Assembly: GCA_963793645.1 (NCBI GenBank)
Contig: CAWCAW010000010.1
Coordinates: 502,367-566,366 of the forward strand
DNA length: 64,000 nt
From: CAWCAW01 sp963793645
Lineage (GTDB): Bacteria > Actinomycetota > Acidimicrobiia > Acidimicrobiales > UBA8190
Reading direction: 5' to 3'
Every line of letters begins with the position of its first letter. Positions within the stretch are counted from its first letter, which is position 1. The notes beneath the pieces are model-generated. The model did not search any database and was not told where the DNA came from. It saw only the letters and a list, made by a program, of their open reading frames with translations. Shown in pieces: positions 1 through 8,446 of this stretch. The position numbers and the translations under genes were made by a program.

Positions 1-1
1 A

Positions 2-706
2 TACCCGGCCTACGTGCGGATCCTGCATCCCGCCGGCGCCGAGGGCGCCTCTCACGGCGTGCCCTGGCGCGACGTGGCCGCGTGGAGCGCAAGGACGTAC
101 CACCCCTTGATGCAATTCGAGTGGCTCAGCACCGCTCGCTTCGTCACCGCGGACCCGCCCCCCTTTGACCACCCGCCGCCCGAAGGGCACCTCGCCGGAG
201 GTCCGTGCGACGTGCTGTACGCGCACCTGTCTCGGTGGACGAGCACCCCTGATGCCTGTTGGTTGGGGCTTTGGGAAGGCCAAGCGAATCTCAATATGGC
301 TTTTAGAAAAACGTCCGCCCTGGGCACGGCACACCACTGGGATCCGCCACAGACGCGAGTGCACGATGCGGCCGGTCGGTGGGTGGAGATCGTCGAGGCG
401 ATGCGGCGCGCACCACGCTTCGCATTGGGCGGGCGCCGCTATCTCCTGGCCAGGAGCTCGGCCACGGCAATTCCCACCTTGGGACGACCGCCGCTGTCAC
501 TCACCGCCAACCTGGCCTGGCCCGATGATCGGGCGTGGTACGTGGTCAGCGACATCGATTTCGATTCAACACTCGTGGCGACTTCGAACGAGTGTGCCAA
601 CGAGCTGCTCGCCGATGACAGGCTCGAGGCATTACCAGTGCATGCTCTCGACCGGATCGACATCGATGGGGACCTGCTGAACGCCGATGCCGACATCCCT
701 CGATGA
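2..706 (+). CDS. conserved hypothetical protein, 5' end outside window
   Basis: The open frame runs in from the window edge and reads YPAYVRILHPAG at its start, so the N-terminus is missing and the GTG at 14 is probably internal. It ends with TGA at 704-706. The visible ~235 residues are soluble, with no signal peptide or membrane segment, and are rich in Trp, His and Pro. I recognise the general look of an uncharacterised actinobacterial family but no named domain, and no function is assigned. The next gene lies on the opposite strand and the two converge with only 11 bases between them, so they are separate transcription units. Confidence 0.7.
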   Translation, partial: YPAYVRILHPAGAEGASHGVPWRDVAAWSARTYHPLMQFEWLSTARFVTADPPPFDHPPPEGHLAGGPCDVLYAHLSRWTSTPDACWLGLWEGQANLNMAFRKTSALGTAHHWDPPQTRVHDAAGRWVEIVEAMRRAPRFALGGRRYLLARSSATAIPTLGRPPLSLTANLAWPDDRAWYVVSDIDFDSTLVATSNECANELLADDRLEALPVHALDRIDIDGDLLNADADIPR

Positions 707-717
707 CCGTCGCCAGC

Positions 718-1260
718 TCACCCAACGGTGGGCACCCAGAAGCGGCATTTGCCGTGCAGCTCGTTCTCGAACACTCCCCCATTGGACTCGATCACTCGGC
801 GCGACGCCACGTTGTCCACGTCACAGGTCAGCAAGGCCGGATCGATGCCCAGGGCATGAGTAAGGGGCAGCACCGCTCGCAGCATGGCGGTGGCATGACC
901 CTGGCGCCGAGCCGACGGTCGGACGTCATAGCCGACGTGCCCTCCAACTTCCAAGAGCCGCACCGTGAGGCGATGCCGCAAGGAGATCCGGCCGAGGTAG
1001 TCCGAGCCGTCCACCCACCACCATGTCGAGCTCGGAACCCATCCCTCGGGTCGGGGTGTCGCTTCTAAGGCGTCAGCGTGGAGCGAGGCCACATAGGCAC
1101 GAAAACCGGCCGGCTCCCTCCAGTGGTCGCTCCATGCGCGCATTTCCCATCCAAGCATGGTGCCGTCGCCGGGTTGACCCCGCCCTTCGGCCTGCAGCTC
1201 ATCCATGGCAACCAGAAACGAATCACGAACGAACTCGGTCGGTGGGCTCAGCAGCGGCAT
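718..1260 (-). CDS. GNAT family N-acetyltransferase
   Basis: A 180-residue protein with the GNAT fold. The acetyl-CoA loop is seen in VGYDVRPSARRQGHATAML (motif A, R-x-x-G-x-A), followed by LTCDVDNVASRRVIESNGG (motif B), the usual end of the domain. It probably transfers an acetyl group from acetyl-CoA to a small-molecule or protein amine; the substrate cannot be told. The open frame extends upstream to 1686, but the Met at 1258-1260 (MPLLSPPTEF) is where family-like sequence begins, and the upstream extension is Arg-rich shadow of the neighbouring gene. It converges with the partial gene at the left edge. The family assignment is firm; substrate and role are unknown. Confidence 0.85.
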   Translation of the reverse strand: MPLLSPPTEFVRDSFLVAMDELQAEGRGQPGDGTMLGWEMRAWSDHWREPAGFRAYVASLHADALEATPRPEGWVPSSTWWWVDGSDYLGRISLRHRLTVRLLEVGGHVGYDVRPSARRQGHATAMLRAVLPLTHALGIDPALLTCDVDNVASRRVIESNGGVFENELHGKCRFWVPTVG

Positions 1261-1384
1261 ACGCCACAGTATGAAGTGCCCCCGTACGCCTTTTCGAGCG
1301 CCGATCGTGTGGGATCGTGCCGGCGCCGCGTCGCAACAGCGATTCGGTCGATGACGGCGGCGCCGTCGTCCGGACTCGTCGGTG

Positions 1385-2038
1385 TTATCCGACGCGCGTG
1401 GGCGAGGCCTGCTGAGGACGCCCACCCAACCGGTAAAGCAAGGCTTGGTCGTCAGCATCAAGGCGCTCAGCGGCACGACTCGGAGGCCGGCGCGGCGTAT
1501 CCATCCGCTCGGTGAGCAAACCCAGATTGTGAGTAGCCGCCTCGAGCTGGCCTCGAAGCGAATCACGTTCTTCGGCAACCGCCTCGACCTCAGCTTTGGC
1601 TCGGGCCAAGTCGCGTTGCATGTTGCCAAGGCGCGTCTCGAGCTGGTCGATTCGGCGCCGTGCCCAGGATGCTTGGTCCGAAGCACCCGACGATCCTTGC
1701 GCTTCCGAAGTAGTGAGCACTCGCGTCACCTTGGCAAGCAGAGCTGCAGCCAACTCATCGTAATCGAGAGCATTGCCACCGAGGGTGGCGCCGCCAACCG
1801 GGGCACCCTCAGCCATCTTCGAAGCCGATATCCGGTACGTCCTCTTTCCCCGCACGTCGCGAGTGAGCTCCCCGGCCGCTGCCATGCTGCCGATGACCTG
1901 ACTGAAACCTTGGTCACCACCTTGGTAAGAGACGGCGTCTTTCAAGCGGGCCGTCGCCCTTCCGCTGGCGTCATCAACTGGCCCGTTTGAACGGAGAAAG
2001 TCGATAATGCGCGTGCGAACAGTAGTGTCTCTCAACAA
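1385..2038 (-). CDS. hypothetical protein with N-terminal helix-turn-helix-like segment and coiled coil
   Basis: A 217-residue protein. Residues ~1-70 (TVRTRIIDFLRSNGPVDDASG ... GELTRDVRGKRTYRI) look like a small winged-helix domain ending in a Lys/Arg wing. Residues ~120-175 form a heptad-rich coiled coil (RRIDQLETRLGNMQRDLARAK and on), and the tail is polar. Such a layout would suit a DNA-binding or scaffold protein that dimerises, but this is inference from composition only. It lies upstream of, and on the same strand as, the GNAT gene with ~125 bases between them. No family name is recognised. Confidence 0.65.
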   Translation of the reverse strand: MLRDTTVRTRIIDFLRSNGPVDDASGRATARLKDAVSYQGGDQGFSQVIGSMAAAGELTRDVRGKRTYRISASKMAEGAPVGGATLGGNALDYDELAAALLAKVTRVLTTSEAQGSSGASDQASWARRRIDQLETRLGNMQRDLARAKAEVEAVAEERDSLRGQLEAATHNLGLLTERMDTPRRPPSRAAERLDADDQALLYRLGGRPQQASPTRVG

Positions 2039-2300
2039 CGGTCCTTCTCCTTTAGTTCACTCATCGGCAGCGGTGTGCACAACGGGCCCAGTGTCAACTC
2101 ACCTTGCGGGATTGAGCGTGGTTTTCAGCAGTTTAGCGGTTCATCCAACGAAATCACATTCCGGGTGGGACGTACCTGGTTGATTCCCTATTTTGCAAAA
2201 CGCCAATCACCTCAGGGCAGGCTCACACACATATGGCGTGCCATGCCAGCCACGTGCAATCCGGAATGGCAACCACAGATTGAGGGCGTCGGTTTTTCGC

Positions 2301-3818
2301 TCACATTTTCAACAAATGCCGCTTCGTTGCCGTTGATGCATCGACCGTTGTCATGGGCCGCACGCGTGTCAACACATAAAGACAGAGAGCGAGGGCAAAC
2401 GCCGTCCATGTGATGGTGATCAACACCGGGTCACCTGAAATGAGCACTCGAGGCCGAGGTACATCGACAACACAGGCAACGGCAGAGAGCACAAAGACCA
2501 GGCCAAGAAGCCATCCCTCGGCGACAGCAGCGAGAAAGACGAGACCCCACGTGTCGTACCACGGCCACGCGGCGGGTCCCAATGCTACGAATATGAGCAA
2601 GCTCCAGCCAATGGGTCCTGGGTCCCCCTCGTGCGATCGAACGAGCAATACGACGGCGATGACGGCGGCCAAGCCCAACATGACGGCTCGGGCGCCATCC
2701 ACGAACGTCATGGCGTGCCCGCCCAACCCAAGAGCGGAAGCGACGTGTGCCAACGCCAATCCCACCCCCGTGGCCGGATCGAGCCAGGACACCACCGATC
2801 CAGGAGTTGAAAGGATGGATATCCACCGCCATCCAAGCGACGACAGTGCGCTGATCCCCGCCATGACGCCGACGCCGAAGCCGGCGGCGGCCGCCAGTCG
2901 GGCCGTGCGCCGCGGCCAGCGTGCACCCTCCCCCGCCCACCACCACCCGATGAACGCGATTCCAATCAGGGCCGGGATCTTCACTTCGGCCGCAAGCGCG
3001 CACATCGTCAAGCCGGCGAGGACATGCCCTTTCCGGGCCATGGCACATCCGGCCACGAGTAGTCCAAGCATCAGGGCGTCGTTGTGAGCCCCTCCTACGA
3101 GGACCAAAAGCACGAGCGGGTTCAAAACCGCCAGAGCGAACCCAACAGATGCATCTCGACCTACGCCGCGCGCCAGCACCGGCACGGCAACGCCAACGAT
3201 GGTCACACCGAGGAGGGCAATCAATCGAAACCCCACCACGGCGGCAAGGACGTCGTGGTGAGACAGCGCAACGATCCAACCTGACACTCGCTCCCACACG
3301 GGCCCATAGGGCGCCACCGAATGCGCCCACAGCGGGTCCACGAGTCGCAGGAACGAGCTCGAGCCCAAGATGCCCGGACCGTGGTTGTAGGGATTCATCC
3401 CTCGGGACACCATCTCGCCTTGCGCCGCGTAGTAGTAGACGTCACGACTGAACAACGGAGGCATCACAAGGATCGGAATCCCCCAGGCAACGAAAATGGC
3501 CGCCAAAGACGTAAGAGGCACAGCCGTGCTGGCACGCGTGCTTCGAACGACCTCATACCAAGCGCCGAGCATCAGGGCAATACCGACATAAACAAGCATG
3601 ACGGCGAGAAACCGCGCATTGGTCGTGGTCACACCAACTGTGACGTGTGCTCCGTTACCGAAGAACCAGGCTCCTGGCCCCGTCAGCGTGAAAGGCGAGC
3701 CGGGTTGCGATGCCCCGGCCAGGATACAAAGCTCACCGACGAACCCCGCCAATGCGCTCAGCCCCAAGGGCAGGCCACGCAGATCGGCGTCTTCGATCGT
3801 AGATTCTCTGTCACGCAT
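2301..3818 (-). CDS. MptB-like polyprenol-phosphomannose-dependent alpha-1,6-mannosyltransferase (GT-C)
   Basis: A 505-residue integral membrane protein with about twelve hydrophobic segments. The diagnostic region follows the second or third helix: PPLFSRDVYYYAAQGEM then RGMNPYNHGP, with an Asp in the first external loop as in GT-C glycosyltransferases of the MptA/MptB (GT87-like) group. These enzymes use polyprenyl-phosphomannose outside the membrane to build the alpha-1,6-mannan core of lipomannan-like glycans in actinobacteria. NPLVLLVLVGGAHNDALMLGL is also typical of the family. The last ~20 residues are polar and cytoplasmic. It stands alone, divergent from the LLM oxidoreductase with a shared 163-bp intergenic region. 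Mannan specificity is inferred from family membership. Confidence 0.8.
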   Translation of the reverse strand: MRDRESTIEDADLRGLPLGLSALAGFVGELCILAGASQPGSPFTLTGPGAWFFGNGAHVTVGVTTTNARFLAVMLVYVGIALMLGAWYEVVRSTRASTAVPLTSLAAIFVAWGIPILVMPPLFSRDVYYYAAQGEMVSRGMNPYNHGPGILGSSSFLRLVDPLWAHSVAPYGPVWERVSGWIVALSHHDVLAAVVGFRLIALLGVTIVGVAVPVLARGVGRDASVGFALAVLNPLVLLVLVGGAHNDALMLGLLVAGCAMARKGHVLAGLTMCALAAEVKIPALIGIAFIGWWWAGEGARWPRRTARLAAAAGFGVGVMAGISALSSLGWRWISILSTPGSVVSWLDPATGVGLALAHVASALGLGGHAMTFVDGARAVMLGLAAVIAVVLLVRSHEGDPGPIGWSLLIFVALGPAAWPWYDTWGLVFLAAVAEGWLLGLVFVLSAVACVVDVPRPRVLISGDPVLITITWTAFALALCLYVLTRVRPMTTVDASTATKRHLLKM

Positions 3819-3981
3819 CCCTGGTCATCATGCGCCATGCGCCACGGACCCGACCAGCCCAGCAGACCAACAACGATGACGAAAGATCGGACGATCAGGG
3901 CTTACCGTGACGGGCATCCCCTGCGTCGAGGACGTCCGGCAATGACCAAATGGTCCTCGTTCGAAGCGATACCGTGACGCA

Positions 3982-4911
3982 ATGACGAAGATCGGTGTAC
4001 AGCTACCCAACTTTTCGGGCTTCGAATCGGCTGATCTCTTCGAGCACGTGGCCGCCTTGGCCGTGGCAGCCGAGGACGCCGCGTTCGATTCGGTCTGGGT
4101 AATGGACCACTACTTCCAACTGCCACCACTGGGAGGGCCCGATCAACCCATGCTGGAGGCCTACACCCTCCTCGGGGGACTGGCGGCCCGGACACAGCGA
4201 GTGCAACTGGGAACCCTCGTAACGGGAGTGACGTATCGCAATCCAGGCATTTTGGCCAAGATCGTCACGACCTTGGACATCGTCTCTCGGGGCCGGGCCA
4301 TCCTCGGCATCGGGGGTGCCTGGTACGACGTGGAGCACCGCGGCCTCGGTATCGAGTACCCCACGGACCGGTTGCGGTTGGACATGCTCGAAGAGGCCGT
4401 CCAGGTGTGCCGAGCGATGTTCACCGACGACGACGTCTCGTTCTCTGGGGATCACTATCGCCTTGACCATGCGCGCAATTTGCCGCGACCGGTGCAGCGG
4501 GGCGGACCTAAGATCATGATCGGAGGCGGTGGCGAGAAGCGGACCCTGCGCCTGGTGGCCAAGTACGCCGACATGTGCAACGTCACCGGAGATGTGGGCA
4601 CGCTGCAGCGCAAGATCGAGGTGATCCACCGTCACTGCGCGGAGGTGGGACGCGACCCCGCCGAGGTGAAGATCACGTGGATGACCCCGCTGATCCTGAC
4701 GACGTCGGACCAGAACACGGCGGAGGTACGCGAGATGCTGGTGTCGAGCTCGCCTGCTGACGAAGTGGCGGGGTTCACCGTCGGCCAGCCCCAAGAGATC
4801 CCGGATCTCGTGGCCGGGCATATCGATGCCGGGGCAGACGAGATCATCTTCAGCGCCCCTTTTGTCGACGTACCCGCCATAGCCGCCATCGGTCAGGCAT
4901 TCGGACGCTGA
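3982..4911 (+). CDS. LLM class (F420-dependent type) oxidoreductase
   Basis: A 309-residue luciferase-like TIM-barrel protein. It starts with KIGVQLPNFSG, has the FDSVWVMDHYFQ segment, and has the actinobacterial LGTLVTGVTYRNPGILAKIVTTLDIVS strand with GRAILGIGGAWYDVEH, all typical of F420-dependent oxidoreductases of the LLM class (TIGR03560-like). The cofactor is probably reduced coenzyme F420 (hydride donor) rather than FMN, inferred from the subfamily. The substrate is unknown. The C-terminal segment IIFSAPFVDVPAIAAIGQAFG closes the barrel. The gene is monocistronic, is divergent from the mannosyltransferase, and is followed by ~165 bp of non-coding sequence. No F420 biosynthesis gene is in the window. 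Confidence 0.88.
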   Translation: MTKIGVQLPNFSGFESADLFEHVAALAVAAEDAAFDSVWVMDHYFQLPPLGGPDQPMLEAYTLLGGLAARTQRVQLGTLVTGVTYRNPGILAKIVTTLDIVSRGRAILGIGGAWYDVEHRGLGIEYPTDRLRLDMLEEAVQVCRAMFTDDDVSFSGDHYRLDHARNLPRPVQRGGPKIMIGGGGEKRTLRLVAKYADMCNVTGDVGTLQRKIEVIHRHCAEVGRDPAEVKITWMTPLILTTSDQNTAEVREMLVSSSPADEVAGFTVGQPQEIPDLVAGHIDAGADEIIFSAPFVDVPAIAAIGQAFGR

Positions 4912-5076
4912 CGAGGCATCGACAGCAGGCCCGGTCCCATCTGACCCGCAGAGGGCTGGACGCCTTCGTGGTCCCCCGAGCTCGGAAGCGCAGCGACTAA
5001 AGACAAAGAGCTCGCTGGTCGAGGTACTAGGAGAGGACGGCACCTAGGTAGCGCCGGCGGCGCCTCTTACCTGACG

Positions 5077-5916
5077 GTGAGGACGAGTATGACCCTTGCG
5101 GGAGGCGAATCGGGCAACGGGACCGCGCGCCAAGGCTCCGAACGGCTCCGGACGATCCTGGGGATCGACATCATCCAGCTCGCACAGGCCCATGCTGACG
5201 AGCACCGGCCCACCATGCCGGGGGTGATGTCTCTCGCTGAGTCGATGGCGGAGCTCCATGCGATCACCTTGTCGAATCTCGAGCAGATGATCACGCCGCT
5301 GCGAAAGATGACAGCCAACCTCGATGCAGGAACCGCACTGCTGGTTCATCACCCACCGAACCTCGGCGCCGTTGGCCACAAGACCCGGCAAGTTCTCGAA
5401 GACGTACAAGAACCAACCCGCCGGCTCACCGCGGTTGTCCCCGCGCCTGCGTGGACACAGCTCGAACAATTGGTGCCGTTGGATTTCGACCGTTTAGCTC
5501 GGATTGTCACCACGCACACCAAGGACGCCGTGGCCAGTTTGGCGCAAGCGGCCAGAAGCGATGCCGTCACCCTGGTGACGCAGCTTTCCCCCGATGAAGT
5601 GGCAACGCTCGAGGCGAGAGTGGGTGCAGTCCACCAAGAGGGATCTCGATTCGTGGCTCCGTTGGGCGCGCCCACCGTCTCGTGGTGGTCCGAGGCTTCC
5701 GCGCTCGAGCGGGTCGTGTTCATTTACGTGTTCTACGTCATGGTGATGGTGCTCTCAAGCTGCGCAGTGGACATCTCCGATCCGGCCCAGGATCCGGCCA
5801 TGGCCGTCATCCATGCCGTCGGATTGTTCAAACACCGCAATCCAATTCGTCTTCACCGCCGTCGTCGGGACGTCCACAGCGCGGACGAGGGGCACCCTCG
5901 CCAGTACGGCACATAA
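5077..5916 (+). CDS. hypothetical protein with one predicted membrane segment
   Basis: A 279-residue protein that I do not recognise. The first ~200 residues are helical and soluble (QLAQAHADEHRP, MAELHAITLSNLEQMITPLR, AVASLAQAARSDAVTLVTQL). They are followed by one strongly hydrophobic stretch at ~222-240 (VVFIYVFYVMVMVLSSC) and a basic tail (HRRRRDV). The layout suggests a tail-anchored or C-terminally anchored protein with a cytoplasmic helical domain. GTG 5077 and ATG 5089 (MTLAGGES) are both possible starts and neither has a strong ribosome binding site. The last ~30 residues may be out of true frame, since their composition becomes unlike the rest. Confidence 0.55.
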   Translation: MRTSMTLAGGESGNGTARQGSERLRTILGIDIIQLAQAHADEHRPTMPGVMSLAESMAELHAITLSNLEQMITPLRKMTANLDAGTALLVHHPPNLGAVGHKTRQVLEDVQEPTRRLTAVVPAPAWTQLEQLVPLDFDRLARIVTTHTKDAVASLAQAARSDAVTLVTQLSPDEVATLEARVGAVHQEGSRFVAPLGAPTVSWWSEASALERVVFIYVFYVMVMVLSSCAVDISDPAQDPAMAVIHAVGLFKHRNPIRLHRRRRDVHSADEGHPRQYGT

Positions 5917-6129
5917 ATACGGCGACGCCTCTGACCGGCACGCCCCTTTCGAATTTTGCGGTTAAATCGACCGTTTTACCACGGAGCGTGACCTTCGGAG
6001 CCTCGTGTGACAAAGGTGTTAAAGCCGGGGTGAACACCTCCGATAACCAAGTGCACGGCACCAAAGCCGCTCGATCGTTTTGGCCGTTGTCACCTGACTA
6101 CGGACACCCAACAAGAGGACGGTACTCCG

Positions 6130-7146
6130 ATGTGCGCTGACACCCTGCGTGGCTCGTTCCGAAAGAGGATCCTCTGGGCATCGAGCGGGGCACTTGTCGG
6201 TGTCGGCGTCTGTGGAGGGGCCGTGTGGGCGGCGACTTCCTCACCGACAACGAAAACGACGGTGGGTCCGCACGGGCCCAAGGGTCCCCGAGGCGCGACG
6301 GGCGCAGCCGGCGCCGACGGAACCAGCGTCTTGATCGAAGCTCTCACGGCGGGACAAGACAGCAACTGTCCGAATGGCGGGACCCTTCTAAGGACGGTCC
6401 CTGAATCGAGCTATGCCTGCAACGGTGCGCCAGGTGCGCCCGGGCCGCAAGGTCCCACGGGTCTCCAGGGCCCAGCCGGTCAGGGAGCTGCCGGGACGGC
6501 CGGAGCCAAAGGGGCGACCGGCACACAAGGAGCCACGGGCACGACCGGTACCGCCGGTCCGGTGGGCCCACAAGGATCGACAGGTCATCAAGGTGCGACA
6601 GGTGCGACAGGTGCGACAGGTGCGGCAGGACCGCAGGGTGTGAACGGAACAACCGGGGCGGCTGGTGCTCAGGGCGCCACCGGCCCACAAGGGGCGACGG
6701 GCCCACAAGGGACGACTGGTGCTCAGGGCGCCACCGGCCCACAAGGGGCGACGGGCCCACAAGGGACGACTGGCTCGCAGGGTGCGACAGGTGCAACCGG
6801 CTCGCAGGGTGCGGCCGGACCCGTCCACGTAGTGACCGGCGTCGTCAACGGCTCGAACTGCACGCAGGATAACGCCTCGTCGTCATATTCGGTTACAGCC
6901 GTCGGTGGCACCGATTGCCGCATCAGTTTTCCGTCGGGAAGTAACTTCTACAGCAATTCGATAGTCCCCACCGTTTCGACCGGTGGCGAGGGTTCCTTTG
7001 GTGAGAGCGTGGTCACTGAGGTCTCGGGTATTTCGAACTCAGGTACCAACAACTACTTCGACGTTGAGGAGTGGTACATCCACACCAGCCTGATGGATAC
7101 CGGTAGTGCGGATGACTTCACGTTCCAAGTGCTTCCTGCCACCTGA
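6130..7146 (+). CDS. secreted or surface collagen-like (Gly-X-Y) repeat protein
   Basis: A 338-residue protein. The N-terminus has a basic stretch and a hydrophobic helix (RILWASSGALVGVGVCGGAVWAA), a signal peptide or anchor. Residues ~43-60 and ~98-235 are uninterrupted Gly-X-Y triplets rich in GPQ, GAT and GAA, the bacterial collagen triple-helix pattern. The 37-residue interruption carries two Cys (NCPNGG, SYACNG). The C-terminal ~100 residues (HVVTGVVNGSNCTQ to FTFQVLPAT) form a non-repeat domain, possibly a trimerising or adhesive head. The role is probably a cell-surface stalk or adhesin, by analogy with bacterial collagens; bacterial forms lack hydroxyproline and depend on sequence alone. 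The repeat tract holds a perfect 54-bp duplication, so length variation is likely. Confidence 0.85.
   Translation: MCADTLRGSFRKRILWASSGALVGVGVCGGAVWAATSSPTTKTTVGPHGPKGPRGATGAAGADGTSVLIEALTAGQDSNCPNGGTLLRTVPESSYACNGAPGAPGPQGPTGLQGPAGQGAAGTAGAKGATGTQGATGTTGTAGPVGPQGSTGHQGATGATGATGAAGPQGVNGTTGAAGAQGATGPQGATGPQGTTGAQGATGPQGATGPQGTTGSQGATGATGSQGAAGPVHVVTGVVNGSNCTQDNASSSYSVTAVGGTDCRISFPSGSNFYSNSIVPTVSTGGEGSFGESVVTEVSGISNSGTNNYFDVEEWYIHTSLMDTGSADDFTFQVLPAT
6664..6771 (+). repeat. 54-bp perfect tandem duplication in collagen tract
   Basis: Two identical 54-bp copies (6664-6717 and 6718-6771) start with GGTGCTCAGGGCGCCACC. Each encodes six Gly-X-Y triplets. A shorter 9-bp repeat (GGTGCGACA-like) lies just upstream at about 6594-6623. 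The lengths are multiples of nine, so slippage keeps both reading frame and triplet register. Confidence 0.95.
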
Positions 7147-7190
7147 TTGGGCGTAAAGCGGGGGGTGACTCAGGAGTTCGACCGGAAAGC

Positions 7191-8405
7191 TCAACGAGCG
7201 AACTCGAAGCGTGCCCCCGCGGAGAACTTTGTGAGCGTCACCTCGTCAAGCTCGCGCGCCGGCTGATCCTGCCGCTCCACGTACCAACGCCGGTCACCTG
7301 CGCTTCGGACAAACCAGTGCGGATCCACGCCGGCCGCGATGGCGCTGAGGGCGCGGTCGCGGCCTTGGGCCAACTCGGTGATCCAAGACGCAATGCCCCG
7401 CTCCTCAAGAGCCGGGCACTCCCCCAGTTCGAGAACAACGGCGTCACCCTCGACGGCCACTTGCCAGTTGACGTATTGCCGCGGGTGAAAGGCCGGGTGG
7501 GTATCGAACACAGTGGCTACATCTTGCACGCCGCCTTCGAGACCAAAGGCACGCGCCAAACGCTCGGATGCCACACCGGCTACCCCGGTGAACTGTCGAT
7601 TGAGCGCTAAGCAGGCCTCCGCGTCCCCCACACGGTCCGCCACCGCCACTCCGAAGGAGAGCGCCAAGAGGTGTCCTTGCAGACAGATCTCGTCGACCAT
7701 GGCCCGAAGGGTGGCACTGGTGAAACGTCCAAGGTGAAGGTCAGGGTCGAGAGCTCCTCGGTAGTGATCGTCACCCTCGTCAGATGCTCCCCGAGGAGAT
7801 GCGATAGGGAGCTGCGCCGCTCTGGTTTTCTCGATCCGGAGAATCTGTTGTGGCATGGGGGTCTCCGAGCCATCGGGATCGATCACCACCGTCCAGGCAC
7901 AATGCGGATGTCGGTTCGCCGGCACACGCGGTGGTCGATGGATGGGTCGCATCCGAAGCCGAGGGTTCGTGGCCCAGCCCGTGGCATCGAAGGTCGGGTC
8001 TTCTATGTGGTGACACATCGCCGTCACGTAGTCGTCACCTAAAGGTTCCACGTCCATCAGAGCGCCGCAGTAGTCAAGGTGGAACTCCCCGTGGTGTTCG
8101 TCATGCACCGTGAAACGGAAGTCCATGAACTCGGGTGGGGCGCCCACATCGAGCTGCATACCCTTTAGCGCCACCTCGACGGTGTCGCCTTCGAAGTCCA
8201 ACAGTCGCTGCATACGCCTGGAATAGATCGGGCTCGCACCCATCCACTCGTCGATAGCCACGTCTCGCATCACTTCGAGGCCGTGGCTTACGACCACGGG
8301 CATCCCGGCTCGATCGATGAGGTGGCCGGCCAGCAGGTGCTCACGTGCGAGCAGCGCCAGTTCGGCGTGTCCGAGTCTTTCGAGGGTCCGGTGTGCTTCG
8401 CTCAT
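7191..8405 (-). CDS. conserved hypothetical protein (actinobacterial)
   Basis: A 404-residue soluble protein with no signal peptide. The best-conserved-looking stretch is at residues ~95-160: FRFTVHDEHHGEFHLDYCG, then VTAMCHHIEDPTFDATGWATNPR and RPIHRPPR. His, Cys, Asp and Glu are placed as a metal site or catalytic pocket might be, though this is inference. The second half is helical (TLRAMVDEICLQGHLLALSFG, FTGVAGVASERLARAF). I have a general memory of uncharacterised actinobacterial proteins of this type but cannot name a domain. It lies just upstream of the FG-GAP gene in the same direction of convergence and shows no operon partner of known function. Confidence 0.65.
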   Translation of the reverse strand: MSEAHRTLERLGHAELALLAREHLLAGHLIDRAGMPVVVSHGLEVMRDVAIDEWMGASPIYSRRMQRLLDFEGDTVEVALKGMQLDVGAPPEFMDFRFTVHDEHHGEFHLDYCGALMDVEPLGDDYVTAMCHHIEDPTFDATGWATNPRLRMRPIHRPPRVPANRHPHCAWTVVIDPDGSETPMPQQILRIEKTRAAQLPIASPRGASDEGDDHYRGALDPDLHLGRFTSATLRAMVDEICLQGHLLALSFGVAVADRVGDAEACLALNRQFTGVAGVASERLARAFGLEGGVQDVATVFDTHPAFHPRQYVNWQVAVEGDAVVLELGECPALEERGIASWITELAQGRDRALSAIAAGVDPHWFVRSAGDRRWYVERQDQPARELDEVTLTKFSAGARFEFAR

Positions 8406-8446
8406 GGTGGTTTCTCAGTGGCAATGGCCAAGCGCCAGGAGGCTCG

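Noticed and set aside
6593..6771. Short regular repeats that might suggest a CRISPR array
   Set aside because: The repeats are 9 and 54 bp, have no unique spacers, and encode in-frame Gly-X-Y triplets.
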